The translations under genes and the position numbers were made by a program. This document shows positions 42,138-55,328 of a stretch of 64,000 bases of DNA, piece after piece. Within the stretch, counting starts at the first letter, position 1; every line of letters begins with the position of its first letter. The notes below the pieces were generated by a model. It was not told where the DNA came from, ran no database searches, and saw only the letters and a list, made by a program, of their open reading frames with translations. This stretch comes from Euleptes europaea (lineage: Eukaryota > Chordata > Lepidosauria > Squamata > Sphaerodactylidae): positions 1,136,001 through 1,200,000 of the forward strand of contig NC_079321.1 in the NCBI RefSeq assembly GCF_029931775.1. The letters run 5' to 3'.

Positions 42138-44215
42138 GGGTCTCACGCTGGAGACCCTTGAGACTCATGGGGATGGAATTCCATCCTCACCGCTGCTTGC
42201 GTGGTTGCTCGGATGGATGGATGGATGGTCACTCACCTGCAGTACTGCTAACTCTGCCTGCCTGGCAGTGGAAGCAGTGGAAGCTCTTGCTGCTCCTTGC
42301 CTTGATAACTGGTCGGAGGGCCCCACGCGGCAGCTGCTCCCGATCCTACTCCACCTTGCTTAAGTGGCAGCTGGTGGCTGTTCCTCCCTTTTACATAATG
42401 GCGGCTGAGATCTCGCAGTGTAGTGTTGAGAACTTGGTGTGTGTTTTTTTAAAATTCTACTTTTAAAAAATCAGTTGCTTGTATTTTTCTACAACCCTGA
42501 GGCGTTCCCCTGGTAAGCAGAGAAATACCCCCGCGTGTACCTGGGTTTTTTGATCCGCATGGGGGCTTGGGTCAGAATTAGAAATGATGAAGCACCTTCA
42601 AAAATTATTTTTAAAAGCCACCTAATTTCTGGCCATCTCTGTACAAAAGGTAAGGTTGCACTGGAAATATATTCTAGCTGATGATGGAAGGGCTTAAATT
42701 GAGGAAGTCAGAAAAAAAATCTCTAATAAAGGCCATTCAATAAGATTTATTGGCATCTCCATTTTTAGCAGCATCTTTGATCTGTGAAGTGCTCTTGAGA
42801 ATGCCAGAGATCTTCTACACTACAATTTTGGTTGGGTATGTTTATGACACGGCAGAATCTGTTGGGATTTTTTTTACAATGAAGTTAGTTCCTTCATAAA
42901 AAAAGCAAAAGGAAGTTCTTTGCAGCTATTCTTTTTATTTGAAAACTGATATTCATCATTTGAACCAATGTAATGTTTCCCAGGTGCGTATGTATTAGTC
43001 TTCCTAATTACTGCCCATTACCGCAGCCGCTTGACATTATAATGGTTAACTGTGGGAAATATTTTCCTCCTAGAAACACAATCCAGTGGAAATTAAAAAA
43101 TAAGGCTTTGAAGTATTGGACTTGTAAGGGCAAGTTCGGGAATGCATTTCTCAAAGCTGCTTGTATCTTGCTTTGGATGTCTGTTTGGAAATAGTAGCCT
43201 TTGGTCAGTTGTGTTTCTATAAATGGAACATGTGGATTCTTGAGAACATTTTATCTACATATTGGAAGCCTGTGAAAATTCACAGACGAGTGTTGCCTTC
43301 TCCCACAAAGACGGGTGAACGAGGACAGAACCCGTCTCGTCCGACTCCTCAGCCGGCTCGCAGCTAAGTCTGCGTTCCCTTTTACCACTAATGTTGGTTT
43401 TCCAGGAAAATATGAATTGGGAAAATGTCTGGAAATTTTCCTGATGCCCTAAATAGAAAGTGATAGGATATTTTGGCACATTTATTTTCACTTTTCTATT
43501 TAGTAAACGGAATTACAAAAGTACCCTTGTGTTAATTTTCTGTCCCAATAGTAACGAATACTTGAAATGAAATATCTGGCTAGAAAAGAGGTAAATCAGC
43601 TGTGGTTGAATATTCTATTCAAGCAAATGGAAAGCTTTATGTTGAAATTGTTTTTATTGGAATCAAGACAATATGGCATCTACTTCCCTTAAATTGTTTA
43701 AATGTAAGGGGGAGGGAAAACTAAAGACACTGAAAACTGAGGTCAAACTAACTTGAGCGCACCCAAAGAGCTGCAGAAGATGTGATGTGAATGTTGCTGT
43801 CCCTCTGTGTCCAAAGACTGTAATAGTTCTCTTCAGTAGAGGTCACTGTGAAACCTCATCCCTTGCATAACTCATTAGTTCCATATTGGATTGGATATTA
43901 CTACAATATCCCTTCCACCATCTGAGAGGAGACAGATAAATAAAAAAATTAGCTTTGGTTTTGATTTAACCTGCAAAACCAATCAGGTGAGTTCATTAAC
44001 TCAATATTTAAATATTTACTTATTTTATGTATTTGTTGTTTTATCCCCCCCCCCTTTACAGAGCAATGAAATGCTCACGTACTCTCTTATACAATTCTTA
44101 CAGATAATCACTTGGGAAAAACATTGTTTTTACAATTTTGAAACTGCTGGGCTTGATTAATATTGTATTGTATTGGCAATGGCATCCATTTGATGTTGCT
44201 AGCTTTGCGAAACAA
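42138..44215. other. SLX4IP intron, 2 kb without known repeats
   Basis: A short GGAT run near 42215. AT-rich from 42450. No exon recognised. Confidence 0.4.
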
Positions 44216-44216
44216 A

Positions 44217-44432
44217 TGAACACATGAAGCTGCCTTATACTGAATCAGACCCTCGGTCCATCAAAGTCAGTATTCTCTACTCAGACCAGCAGCGGCTCTC
44301 CAGGGTCTCAGGCAGGGGTCCTTCACATCACCTACTTGCCCAGTCCCTTTAACTGGAGATGCGGGGAATGAACCTGGGACCTTCTGCATGCCGAGCAAAT
44401 GCTCCACCACTGAGCCACAACCCCTTCCCGTC
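44217..44432 (-). repeat. SINE family A, minus strand
   Basis: ACATGAAGCTGCCTTATACT at the left, CACTGAGCCACAACCCCTTC at the right. A second head-only piece, TGAGCCACGGCCCCTC, ends at 44581. Confidence 0.88.
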
Positions 44433-44581
44433 GGAGCCTCTCCTGCAGGCGCAAACAATTGTTTGGCCAGGTGCAGAAAGTAAGGCGACAAAAAGACAGA
44501 CCCGAGTTCAGGACTCGTGGCTCCCACTTCCCATGTTCTGCATGCCAAGCTGATGCTCTTACCACTGAGCCACGGCCCCTC

Positions 44582-45425
44582 AGAATCTTCAGAAATGGAA
44601 AAAAATTCTCAGAAAAAGCTCTGAAAAAATTTCCTCCACATGTCTCTGCCTACGCTTGCCTATTGCCCAGTCTTGGTGGGCAAATGCCTGCCAATCAACC
44701 GGGCTGCCTGCTGACCCTCAGCTGGTCAGCAGGCGGAAGAGGGCCAACTGAAGGGGGGAGCAATGGTCATTTCTGGGTAAACCTGGAAATGACATGGACG
44801 CTCTAGCCCACCCCCCACCCCAAATTCTATGGAAGATATAGGGTTTTCAGAGGAGATTGCTAGAGCGTCCGCGTCAATTCCAGGTCACATCAGCCCAGCC
44901 CCAGAAAGCTCCCGCCCGTTGCTGGGGGGTGGGGGTGGGGACTGGCAACCCTATCTCTGACTGCATGGATTCCCACCCCACATGGTTTCTGATGTTGGAA
45001 CGCTTGTGTGTTGCATCAGTTTTGAATATTGTACATGTATATAAATTGCAACATTTCTTCTTTAAAGCTGTGCTGAGGTGGGGTGGAGGCCAGTCCATTC
45101 TTATTTGCTATTTACTTGCATTTGGCAGGAATCAGCTGTGATTGACAAATGTGTATATCTTTCATAACTGATTCAATAAACGTTTATTTTGCATTTGGAT
45201 ATTGGATTATAAATGCAAAATACCTTGGCTGTAGTGGCCCTTAAGAGCCGTCCAGGACAACATTTCCACATGGTGGCTCTTGTAAGGGCAGAAAACCAGG
45301 ATACAAATTTTGTAAATAAAGGAATAATAAGTCAGAAAATGATGATATAATCAAGTAAAAGAACAATTTCAACTGGTTCCCACCAGGATTCCATTGTAGT
45401 AAATAAACAGGGGCTTTCTAAAAGC
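44582..45425. other. SLX4IP intron with small inverted repeats
   Basis: CCTGCTGACC and GGTCAGCAGG form a 10-bp stem near 44707-44733. 44830-44955 (GTAGGGTTT-like, ending GACTGGCAACCCTATC) may be another MITE. No exon seen. Confidence 0.4.
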
Positions 45426-45429
45426 CTCT

Positions 45430-46330
45430 CATGATCCCCTCTGGGCTGGACTCAGAAACAGACTTCTCACAGGAGGAACCGAAGGAGCGAGGGACTTCCA
45501 CCCTCAGGGAATCTCAGGGGACACCCACCACCACCAGAGCCCCTGGATCCCGAGGCCTCTGTTGAAGGACCTGCCCCTGAAGGCTCGGCTCCAGGCAACG
45601 CTGCCAATGTGCCCGACTTCAGGGCAGCCGGCCCTCCTCCCGGGAACACACCCCACCCACTGGAAGCAGGAGACATGGGCCCATGAGGAGGCAGCTCAAC
45701 AGTGACGAAGCGCCAGGCTGGCAGCCCGTGTTCCAGCCATGGAGCCAGATCAGTGCCTGGGCACACGTAGTGTTTCACAGTGCCGAGTCTCAACCGGGCC
45801 CAGGCTGGAAGAAGTCCAGGAACAGGTGAGGTTGCTTTTTCTTCTTCAGGATATTTAAAGCCCTGGGGTAAGCAGAGAGTCTTGTTCATCCAGTTTGTGT
45901 GGCTTCTCTGCTACCTGTGAGCCAGGACCATGGCTCACAGGGGAGGGGCCATGGCTCAGTGGCAGAGTATCTGCTTGGCATGCAGACGGTTCCAGGTTCA
46001 GTCCCCAGCATCTCCAGTTAAAGAAACTGGCAGTCGGTGATGCAAAAGACCTCTGCTTTGGACCCTGGAGAGCCACTGCTGGTCTGAGTAGATAATAGTG
46101 ACCTCAATGGACCAAGGATCTGGTTCAATATAAGGCAGCTTTATGGGTCCACATACCTAAACCCAGCTACCTGGACTGCAGCCGTGATTTCAGCGCTCTT
46201 CAAAAGGCTGGGCCGGGCCTCCAGTGGCGGACCTGACCTTGCTCCTGAGGAATCCTATGTCTGGTTCAAGTTCTCGCCATTGGAGCCGGAACAAAGCCCC
46301 TTAGTAGGGAGAGCTGCACAAAATTCCATG
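45430..46330. mobile_element. possible LTR-retrotransposon fossil with a nested SINE
   Basis: A block with GATATTTAAAGCCCTGGGG followed by GCAGAGAGTCTTGTTCATCC looks like an LTR promoter and start region of a Ty3/Gypsy-type element. It is interrupted by a SINE A (45937-46147). It is a fragment, clearly broken, without recognisable internal genes. The assignment is tentative. Confidence 0.3.
45937..46147 (+). repeat. SINE family A, near full length
   Basis: GGGGCCATGGCTCAGTGGCA, GGTTCAGTCCCCAGCATCTC, CTGGTCTGAGTAGATAATAG, AAGGCAGCTTTATGGG. Confidence 0.88.
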
Positions 46331-47344
46331 GATGGAAACCCTGTTCCAAATGCCTCTTGATTATCAGAGCATGGAGATCCAGTGCCGGGCGTAGGGATTT
46401 CTCTGAGATGGCCCTAATTGATGAGCTGGCTTTTGTAGGAAGACACATTCCCTAAGAAGGGTGAGGTTCAGGCTCTTCAGAAAAGTGTAGGTTACCAGCA
46501 CTTCCACCTGAATTACTCAGGAAGTTGATAAGGGATCAGTGTAAGTTGTCTTGTATTAGAATGCCTTAAATCTATCATCTCCTGGGTGTAAGGGTGGGAA
46601 ACAAAAGTGATAAAAGCAAAAACGTGGCTAGGACTCTCCTAGAAAGAACGAATAGCAATGGAGTCGAGTACTTAAGTTGAAAATTTGGGAAGTTACAAGT
46701 TCATTCTTGTGTAATCAACATATCTTTTTTTTTTAATGCGCTGAAGTTTTCTGCCATAGGAATGTTAACATCTGCAGATGTTTTAATGCAGAAACATGGC
46801 TTACACATAATGAGTTGATTGCTGCGGTAGGTAACTTCTGAAAATAACAGGGAAATGAAAAGAACCGAGGCCCCCGGGAGGCTCCCCTCCCCTCTCTTAG
46901 TCCAGTTGGGTAGCTTGATTTTTATAAATAATTAATTGCGATTTCCGAGGAAGTGATAATAGGTTCAGGGCGAGGCGGCAGAGGAAGACTTCCTCTGCCT
47001 CTTGCTTTCTCTGCGTCTACCAGACAGTGAATCTTGGGGCGTTAACAGTTAACTCTTTCGAGACTCCCCCAAAGGGGTTGAGACCTTGTCTCCCATTCGG
47101 CGTCACCTTACCTGAACTTCTGTAGCTTGGAAAACCTTTATCAAGGAGCCTGACTGAAATTAGCATCAGTATGATAATAATGCACATCAAAAGGTGTAAA
47201 GATTATCATCTTCTTTCTCCGTATGTAAACAATTTACTGTAGTTTAAATAATTGAACGTATGGTTGTGCTTTATTAAATGAGGAGAGCATAGCTGACCCC
47301 CCACCACCCGCATTTCTCTTGTGTCACAGTTTGTATTATGAAAG
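46331..47344. other. SLX4IP intron, no recognisable feature
   Basis: Mostly AT-rich unique DNA. No exon seen. Confidence 0.4.
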
Positions 47345-47500
47345 CATTTACGAACATAAGAATGCAAGAAAAGCCCTGCTGGATCAGACCAAGGCCCATC
47401 AAGTCCAGCAGTCTGTTCACACAGTGGCCAACCAGGTGCCTCCAGGAAGCCCACAGACAAGACGACTGCAGCAGCACCATCCTGCCTGCGTTCCATTTCT
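47345..47500 (-). repeat. CR1/L2-clade LINE family B 3' tail, minus strand
   Basis: CGAACATAAGAATGCAAGAA, GGATCAGACCAAGGCCCATC, ACAGTGGCCAACCAGGTGCC. Confidence 0.85.
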
Positions 47501-47924
47501 GTTCATGGTTCTTCATGGTTTGCAGTTGGTCTCTGAAAATACAGCTGAACGAGGACTTACAACAGTTCCTCTTGACTGCAAAGTCCTTTTGAACTGTTTC
47601 ATGATTTGCATTTCTAACGCAAATGTGTTTAGTAGAGTTGTGTAACTGAGGAGCCATCCCTGGTGTTCCCAGCTAGACTCTTAAATTAGTTCTCAAATTG
47701 GACCATTTCTGACAGGTGGTCTAGGAGAACACCGCAGTTGAGGGTAGGAAAATCCATCAAACAGTCCAGGAGAACTAACAGGGATGCACCTCCCCTGTCA
47801 GGATATTGTCAGAGATCAGTCATGAGGACAACTGAGGCAGTTTCTGTGTCATATCTTTGATGAAAATGAGACTGAAAAGGAACTAGATTCCATCAAGAGA
47901 TACCTGGAGTTGAGAAGTCACCGT
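47501..47924. other. SLX4IP intron, no recognisable feature
   Basis: Nothing recognised. Confidence 0.4.
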
Positions 47925-48265
47925 AGAATCATAGAGTTGAAAGGGGCTGTAGAGGCCATCTAGTCCAACCCCCTGCTCAATGCAGGATCAGCCTGGAGTA
48001 TCCCTGACAAGTGCTTGTCCAGCCTCTGCTTGAAGACTGCCAATGACGGGGAGCTCACCACCTCCCGAGGAAGCCAATTCCACTGCTGAACAACTCTTAC
48101 TGCAAAAAAAAAAAAAAATTTCCAATATCCTGCTGGTACTTTTCCACCCATAATTTAACACCATTATTGCGAGTCCTATCCTCTGCTTCCAACAGGAACA
48201 GCTCCCTGCACTCCTCTAAATGACAGCCTTTCGAATACTTCAAGAGAGCAATCCTGCCCACCCCC
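47925..48265 (-). repeat. CR1 3' end, minus strand
   Basis: TAGAATCATAGAGTTGAAAG, CCATCTAGTCCAACCCCCTG, GACGGGGAGCTCACCACCTC. An A15 run is inside. Confidence 0.88.
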
Positions 48266-50371
48266 ACCCCTACCCCGTCTTCTCCAAAATCTTGTATAGG
48301 AATGGCAGATGGAATTCATAATCAATCAGATATAATGTATCTAGGTAGATTTTTTTCAGCAGATTTTTTTTTGTTACATGATATTAATAAAAACAAGACA
48401 AATTAGAAAAGAACTGGGAATACTACAAATGATATAGAAGGACTCATGCCAAAGTCTCCTTTAGAGATAACAGTAAACATATAGTGAGAAATATATCATT
48501 ACTTGGAGAAAGGTAGATTTTTCCCCCAAAAGAGACCATGCTTCTGCCACTTCTGAGACTGGTCGGTGATATATTAATGGTGGTTGTTATCATTCCTGAG
48601 AGAAATGTCTTCTGCCCTGGGGAGACACACGAGGCCCACACACACCTGGCCTGGGCACATCTCAGGTTGCATCAGCTGGCAGGTATCCGCAGAAACCTGA
48701 CCAATGGAAAACCGAAGGACCACCCCAAACTCCTGGAATTAACATGGAGCCAAAGTCAGTTTGGATTTGAGCAGTTTTTATCCTTGAGGTTCCTAGCAAA
48801 TTGGTCCCTGGTGCCTTCCTAACAAAAGGCTGCCCGACCACGAAGGAAAGCAGAAGTTTTTAACAATTTTGTATGGTAGAAGAGGGGAAACTTTGCCTGT
48901 GATGCTGAAATGGAAAGGGTTTGCAAACCAACAACTTATAGCTACAGATAAGTTATTTTTAATGTTGACCGTGCACAAGAAATAGCACTTCTGTAATAAC
49001 TCATGGGCTCTTTTGTTTCCATTTTTGGTTTTCAGCATGCTCTGAGAACTGATTGACAGAATTTTATCCCTCTATAAAACCTTTGCTTGTCTTTCTCTTT
49101 GGTTAATAACTAGGTGGTGGTGGTGGGGACAGTTGGTTGCTAAGGAAACTATAGTTTCATTTATGCTCCAGGTTGCGGCCAGTCACCGGTGATTTCACAG
49201 TTCGCCAGAGCAGAACTTTGAAAGGAAAAGTTGAATGTAGTTTATTGATTGCTGATTGGGAATCTCTCCAAGGAAGACCCCAAAAAAATTAAAAGCAGGC
49301 TGTGGGATGATACTTGTTTTGGAGAGCTGATTTTTGAGTTTCGTAGAAACCTTCCTTGGGTTGAAATTTGGGGGGATGGGGCAGAGTAAGAAAAGATGTT
49401 GCTAACGAAGGACATAGTGGTGGTCCTCTCGGCAGTAGATAATGGTCTTAAAACGATGCTTTTTTTTGCAGAAAAGTTAACATCTGCCGAGTACAAAAAT
49501 ATCTCCGGTTGCACCAAAGCATGCTGGGATAAAGAAACCTTGGCCGCTCTCCCTCTGAAAAGAAAAATTAAAAAAATTAGGACCTGTACCATTTCCCCCA
49601 TTAATTAAGATAGATTAAGTAGATTTCTAAAATGCCTGTCTTTAAACATTTTTTAAAAGACAAACTTCAGTGCTAGAAATTTAATTCAGTGGTTTGTTGT
49701 CTGACTTTTTCCTCCCAGAATACCACGTGCATCACAAAGGGGAAAAAAACCCATGAGGGATTAGACAATTTATATGTTGGTTTTGGAAAAATTAGCCCTT
49801 TATTTACAAATGTAACTTACAGTGAGAAGATACTAAAATGTATCTGAGCCAATACCCTATTTATTAAGTGACAGTGATCCTAAGGTTCCATTGGCAGTGG
49901 CAAAATTCATCTCAGTCCTTATAGCCCTTAAACCATAGGTTTAGAATTATGCTGCTCAAATTTTATGAATCAAGGAGCTTCTAAGGGAGAAAGGAAAGGA
50001 AATGGTAGTGAAAAAAACCCCTAGAATGCTAGAATGTAACTTGGTTTTGACAATGAATTGCTTAATACCCTGAAACCTGAGGATTGCACTAAAAACCAGA
50101 CCAAATCAAAAGGTGTTGTTAAAAGTTGAATGATAAAACTCTTTCTTGAAGGTAGAAATATGGTATAAAATTCCCTGTGTAGTGGGATTGCTCCTTGGGA
50201 ATTTGTAAACACACACACACACACTTTTTTCATTCTGGTGATAACAGCTGATTCTGTGGTCAGCAAGATATTTTTCTGTGGGCTCTTTTTGGCCTTAAGA
50301 AGTAGATTTGGGGTAGCAGACCCTCACCCCTGGAAAAAAACCTTGTGGCACCTTCTACTTCATGCTCGCAA
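48266..50371. other. SLX4IP intron, 2.1 kb without known repeats
   Basis: AT-rich DNA. No repeat family or exon recognised. Confidence 0.4.
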
Positions 50372-50491
50372 CTAGGGTTTCCAACTCTGGGTTGGGAAGT
50401 TCCTGGAGATTTGAGGACAGTACTGGGAAGGGCCTTCTGTTCCTCCTAGATTCTGTGGTGGGCCCATAGAACCCACCTTCCATTTTCTTCA
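50372..50491 (+). mobile_element. hAT-like MITE family C, 5' part only
   Basis: CTAGGGTTTCCAACTCTGGG, TTGGGAAGTTCCTGGAGATT, CATAGAACCCACCTTCCATT; the 3' part is replaced by the hairpin that follows. Confidence 0.65.
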
Positions 50492-50539
50492 CAGTGAGTG
50501 ATACCTATAACACCCCTGTGTTATAGGTATCACTCACTG
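50492..50539. repeat. perfect 22-bp inverted repeat with a 4-nt loop
   Basis: The arm CAGTGAGTGATACCTATAAC plus AC, loop CCCT, then the exact reverse complement. It starts where the family C copy breaks off. Confidence 0.95.
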
Positions 50540-51960
50540 AAATAACAGAATGCTTTGATCTGTTTATCAAAAGCCGGCTTTCTGTTTTTCTCCAGAGAAT
50601 AAAGAATTAACAGATGGCTGCCGTACCAAAACTTTTTCATGTTCTTCATTAGATGAGATAAAGCGTTCCTGGGAATCTCTAGCAATTCACTCAGTAGGCC
50701 TAAACTGACTGGGGAATTCTTCATGTCCTTAAAAGATTCCCTGGCAATTTCGGCAACATAACAGAGCATAAAAATCTTAGGACAGTAGATGTGATATTTA
50801 GTGCATGTTAAGAATGATTATTAGGTAACCATTTTACAAATGCAGTACATATATCAAAGTGTATATTTCAGTAGCAGGGGAACCACCATTAATTTTAGCT
50901 ACGGGATTTAGCAATAATAAATGTCAGATTAATTTGAGAATTTTTTAATTAATTGGTGCGATAGGCTTTGTTAATTGCAAATGCTTAAATGTACTTGGCT
51001 TATAAAACCTTGCATATTTTATATCAACTGTAGGGCAGAACGCAAATGCTCGGCGAGTGACTTTTTCACCCCTCTGTTCCTCCGAGCAGCTCAGGGTCGT
51101 GCCCGTGGCTCTCTCGTGCCCATTTTATTCTCCCAAGAACCCTTTGAGCGAGGGGAGGTTGAGAGAGAGCAGGCTGAGGACACCCTGTGGTATTCATGGA
51201 AGAGTGAGGGATTTTGACCTTGGTCTCCCCAGGGCTTAATCTCACACCTTGATTCTATGTTGTGTATCATGTCTGTAACGGACGGTGATTGTGGGAACGT
51301 ACCCACTTCTGTATGGCTCTTTACATTCTAAAAGTCTCCAGCGTGTGTCAGGTTTCATCTTTGGCTTCCTTATTCCAAAAGAAAAACGGGATCCAAAGGA
51401 TAAGATCTCTCGCCTACTGTCACTAGCCACAACTTTGACTGTTGTCATTGCTTCTCGACTCAAACAGTTTTGCTCCATCACAGCATATCTTTCCTAGAAC
51501 TCTGGGAATTATAGTTTGCATTTGGTGCTGGCGATCCTGGAAAGGATTTGAGCGTATGTGAGTGGGCGTGACACCGCGAAACCCCTCCTCTTGAAAATGA
51601 CCCCAGCTTTTCCCAGGACGCGTGGAACTGCTTATGACTATCAAATCACGTGTCTTCGTGATCTGACTGTGTTTCTAAGTGTCTTCTGGGGAAGGGTGTA
51701 ATGGCTTGCAATGTGGTGATTTCCCTTTTTTTTCCATTCTGGGTGATCCAGATTTTGTTAGCAACAGCAAGAGTTCAGTGGTGTCTCACACAATGGTCAG
51801 CAGGTCACGCTGGTGTGATTGTGAGGACCTTGAGCGATGAAGGACGCCCCTTACATTTGTCAGTGTTTAATATTGCCGTTCCTTGCCCTCATCTTTAATT
51901 ACCGATCTCTCTTGTCCCCACTTAAACTGGTACAGTGTGTGTCTTGGTAGGGGGCAGAGG
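50540..51960. other. SLX4IP intron, 1.4 kb, mostly unique
   Basis: 51060-51240 has GAGCGAGGGGAGGTTGAGAG, perhaps a worn SINE centre. No exon recognised. Confidence 0.4.
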
Positions 51961-52560
51961 GATGCTTATTTTGTTTTACAAAATTTATACCCCACCTTTT
52001 TTGCCCTCATGAGGGCCGCCAAGGTGGCTAACAAATTAAAACATACTTTAAAAAAAAAAAACACCACACCTTAAAAACCAGTAAAACCCACAAAAGCACA
52101 TCATTAAATCCAGAGCTCAAATGATAAAAATAAAATGAAAACAACAATGAAAACCTTGGGCAGGAAGGAAGGAGGGATCACTGAGGGAATTCCAAACCAA
52201 ACCAAACAAAAGTCTTCACCTACTGATGGAAGACGGTAACTGACAGGGGCAGCCGAGTGAGTCTCCCAGGGGAGAGAGTTGCAGAGTTTTGTTATTTACC
52301 TGTCAGTGGTTCTTGTTAAAGGGCCCCCTGATTGCTTAGTGGGCCTTCAGCGTCCTCTAGGACTCGATGGTGGACACCATTAGATAGTTTTAATTTGACG
52401 TTTTAATCTGATGTATTTAATGTTTTATTGCGGATGTTTGCTATTGTGATTGTATTGTTATTGTGCAATGGGTTGTTAACCACTCTGAGCCCAGTCTTGG
52501 TGGTATACAAATGGCAACAATAAATACATAAATAAATAAGATAGAAGGCCAGGAATATGA
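51961..52560. repeat. worn retroposon pieces with two tails
   Basis: 51965-52050 (AATTTATACCCCACCTTTTT, GGCCGCCAAGGTGGCTAACA) is a reversed tail with A runs; 52430-52540 (TTAACCACTCTGAGCCCAGT, AATAAATACATAAATAAATA) is a forward tail like that at 29690-29778. The family is not resolved. Confidence 0.5.
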
Positions 52561-52584
52561 AGGGGTTTGGGGAGGGGAGATCTC

Positions 52585-52720
52585 CTGGGATGGTGCCGCT
52601 GCAGTCGTCTTGCTTGTGGGCTTCCTAGAGTCACCTGGTTGGCCACTGGGTGAACAGACTGCTGGACTTGACGGGCCTGGGTCTGACCCAACGGGGCTTT
52701 TCTTAGGTTCTTATGAGGTT
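52585..52720 (+). repeat. CR1/L2-clade LINE family B 3' tail, plus strand
   Basis: GTGGGCTTCCTAGAGTCACC, CTGGACTTGACGGGCCTGGG, TTTTCTTAGGTTCTTATGAG. Confidence 0.85.
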
Positions 52721-52739
52721 GGCAACCTTAGTGAGGAAA

Positions 52740-53822
52740 GCCTGTCGTCACCAAATTCCATACTATTATAACAGTATCAGGGAATACCCATTGAGAACAC
52801 CCATTGGGAACAACTATTAGGGTGACTGAATTAATGAATGGATGGATTTGCTTACTGTCTTCTACTGCAGGAATGCCTAATCCAGAGCTGCCTTTTTTAA
52901 TTACCATGATGCACTATGTAATATTTTTATTTAAAATGAACAGTTGTTTCCAAAAGCTTCTTATACCTTATTCACAAATTAATTCATGGAACTTAAATGA
53001 TATGTTCTTTGAAATGTCTCACATTGCAAAATAATAACAATAACAATAACAACAACAATAATATTTTTAAAAAATCCCATCCCACATGAAATCAACTAGC
53101 AATGCATTCCTTAGCAGAATGAGACCCTTCCAAGTAAATTGAACTCTATAGTTAAAAAAACAACAGATTTAAACTCTTTAGGATTGCGTGGTATTTTTTG
53201 ATGCATGCTTTCCCTCCCTATACTTCTGTCATCCTTTGGTAGTCACTTTAGCTGAAAACTCAGAATTATTCACCAGCTCAAATTGTTTTGATCAGATTAA
53301 TTATTCATTAGATCGTCTGCCAGTGGGTATCTCTGAATTAATGAATTGAAATTCCTTTTTCAAGCCCCCAACCTAAAGGAATGAAAATTGTGGCCTGTGG
53401 CTTTAATTTGATTTTTTTTTAAAGCGCGGGAATGTCTTATTTACGCTTTCATGCAAATAGAAATCATAATGGGGTCATGGACCCCTTGTGAACTTACTGA
53501 CATGTAGGTTTGTCGCAATATGGAGACCGGCGGAAGGGGCTCTTTGTATAACTAGTTAACCCAAACAATTTGCTGACTGTTCAGAGGCAGGTGCCACATG
53601 GTTTGAGTTGAAGCCTTTCATGGCTGAACCCGTGGTATGTGGTTGCTTTACTCTCAAGCGTTTGCATTTGAGTAGAGAGAGTACAGAAACATAAGTCTGG
53701 GGCACTTGGGATTTTCAGCTTTTGATAGAAACATGGTGAGCAACGGCAGCCAGTGAGAGGCTTCACGGAAATGTCACATTACGCCTCTGCCCAGAGAGGA
53801 AGAGGAAAAATGTGGTGGTTAG
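52740..53822. other. SLX4IP intron, 1 kb of AT-rich unique DNA
   Basis: An AAT/AAC simple repeat at 53030-53065. No exon recognised. Confidence 0.4.
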
Positions 53823-53823
53823 A

Positions 53824-54064
53824 GTCATAGAATCATAGAGTTGGAAGGGACTACCAGGGTCGTCTAGTCCAACCCCTTGCACAATGCAGGAAATTCAACT
53901 ATCTCCCCTCCCACACCCCCAGTGAACCCAACTCCATGCCCAGAAGATGGCACAAAAAACCCCAACCCTCCAGGATCCCTGTCCAATCTGGTCTGGAGGG
54001 AAAGTGCTGCCTGACCCCAAAGTGGCAATCAACATTACCCTGGGCATGTAAGAGGGCCAAGAAA
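53824..54064 (-). repeat. CR1 3' end, minus strand
   Basis: GTCATAGAATCATAGAGTTG, GGTCGTCTAGTCCAACCCC, TGCCCAGAAGATGGCACAAA. Confidence 0.88.
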
Positions 54065-54164
54065 GGAAGTCCAGGGTTGCTACTTAGAGGCATAGATGAA
54101 TTGTTTAGAGGTGTAGAAGAGCATGCGTATCAGCTAAATGTATTGATAATTAGGCTGAATATCC

Positions 54165-54375
54165 CCACCCCCCATCAAGTCACAGCTGACTTATGTCAAC
54201 CCCTGGTGGGGTTTTCAAGGCAAGAGATGTTGGGAGGTGGTTTTGCCATTGCCTGCTTCTGCCTGCCTCTGCGTCACAACCCTGGTGTCCCTTGGAGGTC
54301 GCCCATCCAAATGCTTGCCAAGGTCGACTCTGCTTGGCTTAGGAGATCAGGCTAGCCTGGGGCTATCCAGGTCAG
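54165..54375 (-). repeat. 5S rRNA-headed SINE, minus strand
   Basis: The right part, GGTCGCCCATCCAAATGCTT, GGTCGACTCTGCTTGGCTTA and GGAGATCAGGCTAG, is the reverse of 5S rRNA from its central domain (compare CCCATCCAAGTACTAACCAG and GCTTAGCTTCCGAGATCAG). The left part, GTCACAGCTGACTTATGTCA, is the reversed tail also found on tRNA-headed SINEs here. Not a working 5S gene: part of the gene is missing and it is diverged. Confidence 0.78.
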
Positions 54376-54452
54376 GTTATAATAGATACTCTTAAATGTT
54401 TTATGGCATGCGAGTGGCCAAGTCTATTCAGCTGTCATTGATTAAATGATAG

Positions 54453-54803
<351 letters not shown>

Positions 54804-54959
54804 TGACAGATGATACCTCACCGCAGTAAATTCTTGCACCCCCTGGCATCTTCTCTTTGTTTACGCTATTGCAAATATTCTCACTCTGTTGACTGACATT
54901 ATATGGTGTTTTGAATGGATTGATCAGCTTTAGACTTAACAGTCCCACCCTGGTATTTG

Positions 54960-55065
54960 TCCTGAAATTTGTGTGACCGTGGTCTTGGTATTTTCTTTCC
55001 TGTCGTTTCACCGGCAGCTGTGGCAGGCATCTTCAGAGGAGTGACACTGAAGGACAGTGTCCTGG
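54960..55065. repeat. fragment of the inverted-repeat (Penelope-like?) family
   Basis: GTGACCGTGGTCTTGGTATT, CAGCTGTGGCAGGCATCTTC and ACTGAAGGACAGTGTCCTGG match the left arm of 30994-31391. It lies in the 594-bp SLX4IP intron. Confidence 0.8.
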
Positions 55066-55147
55066 ATGTTTTGCTGCGCAAGAGTCCCCTCTTCCGTTCC
55101 AAAAAAATATTGTCTTTCTTTAATGTTTGGTTGAGGGGAAGCTTCCT

Positions 55148-55288
55148 GGGCCTTTAGAATATCTTTAAGCAGAGGTTGGATGGCCATCTGTCGGGACTCG
55201 GGAGCGCTTTGATTGTGGGATCCTGCTTGGCAGAGGGTTGGACTGGATGGCCCTTGTGGTCTCTTCCAACCTTGTGTGATTTTGTGAA
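55148..55288 (+). repeat. CR1 3' tail, plus strand, just upstream of an SLX4IP exon
   Basis: TAAGCAGAGGTTGGATGGCC, GGTTGGACTGGATGGCCCTT, TCTTCCAACCTTGTGTGATT. It ends about 41 bp before the exon at 55329. Confidence 0.85.
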
Positions 55289-55328
55289 TATATTCAGACC
55301 TCTCTGTGAAAAGGAATTTCTCTTCCAG

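Noticed and set aside
50021-50769. Minus-strand frames of about 80 codons
   Set aside because: No domain, no splice context in a known gene; one crosses the hairpin region edge. Likely chance in AT-rich DNA.
54300-54375. 5S rRNA gene
   Set aside because: Only part of the gene, diverged, and joined to a SINE body and tail.
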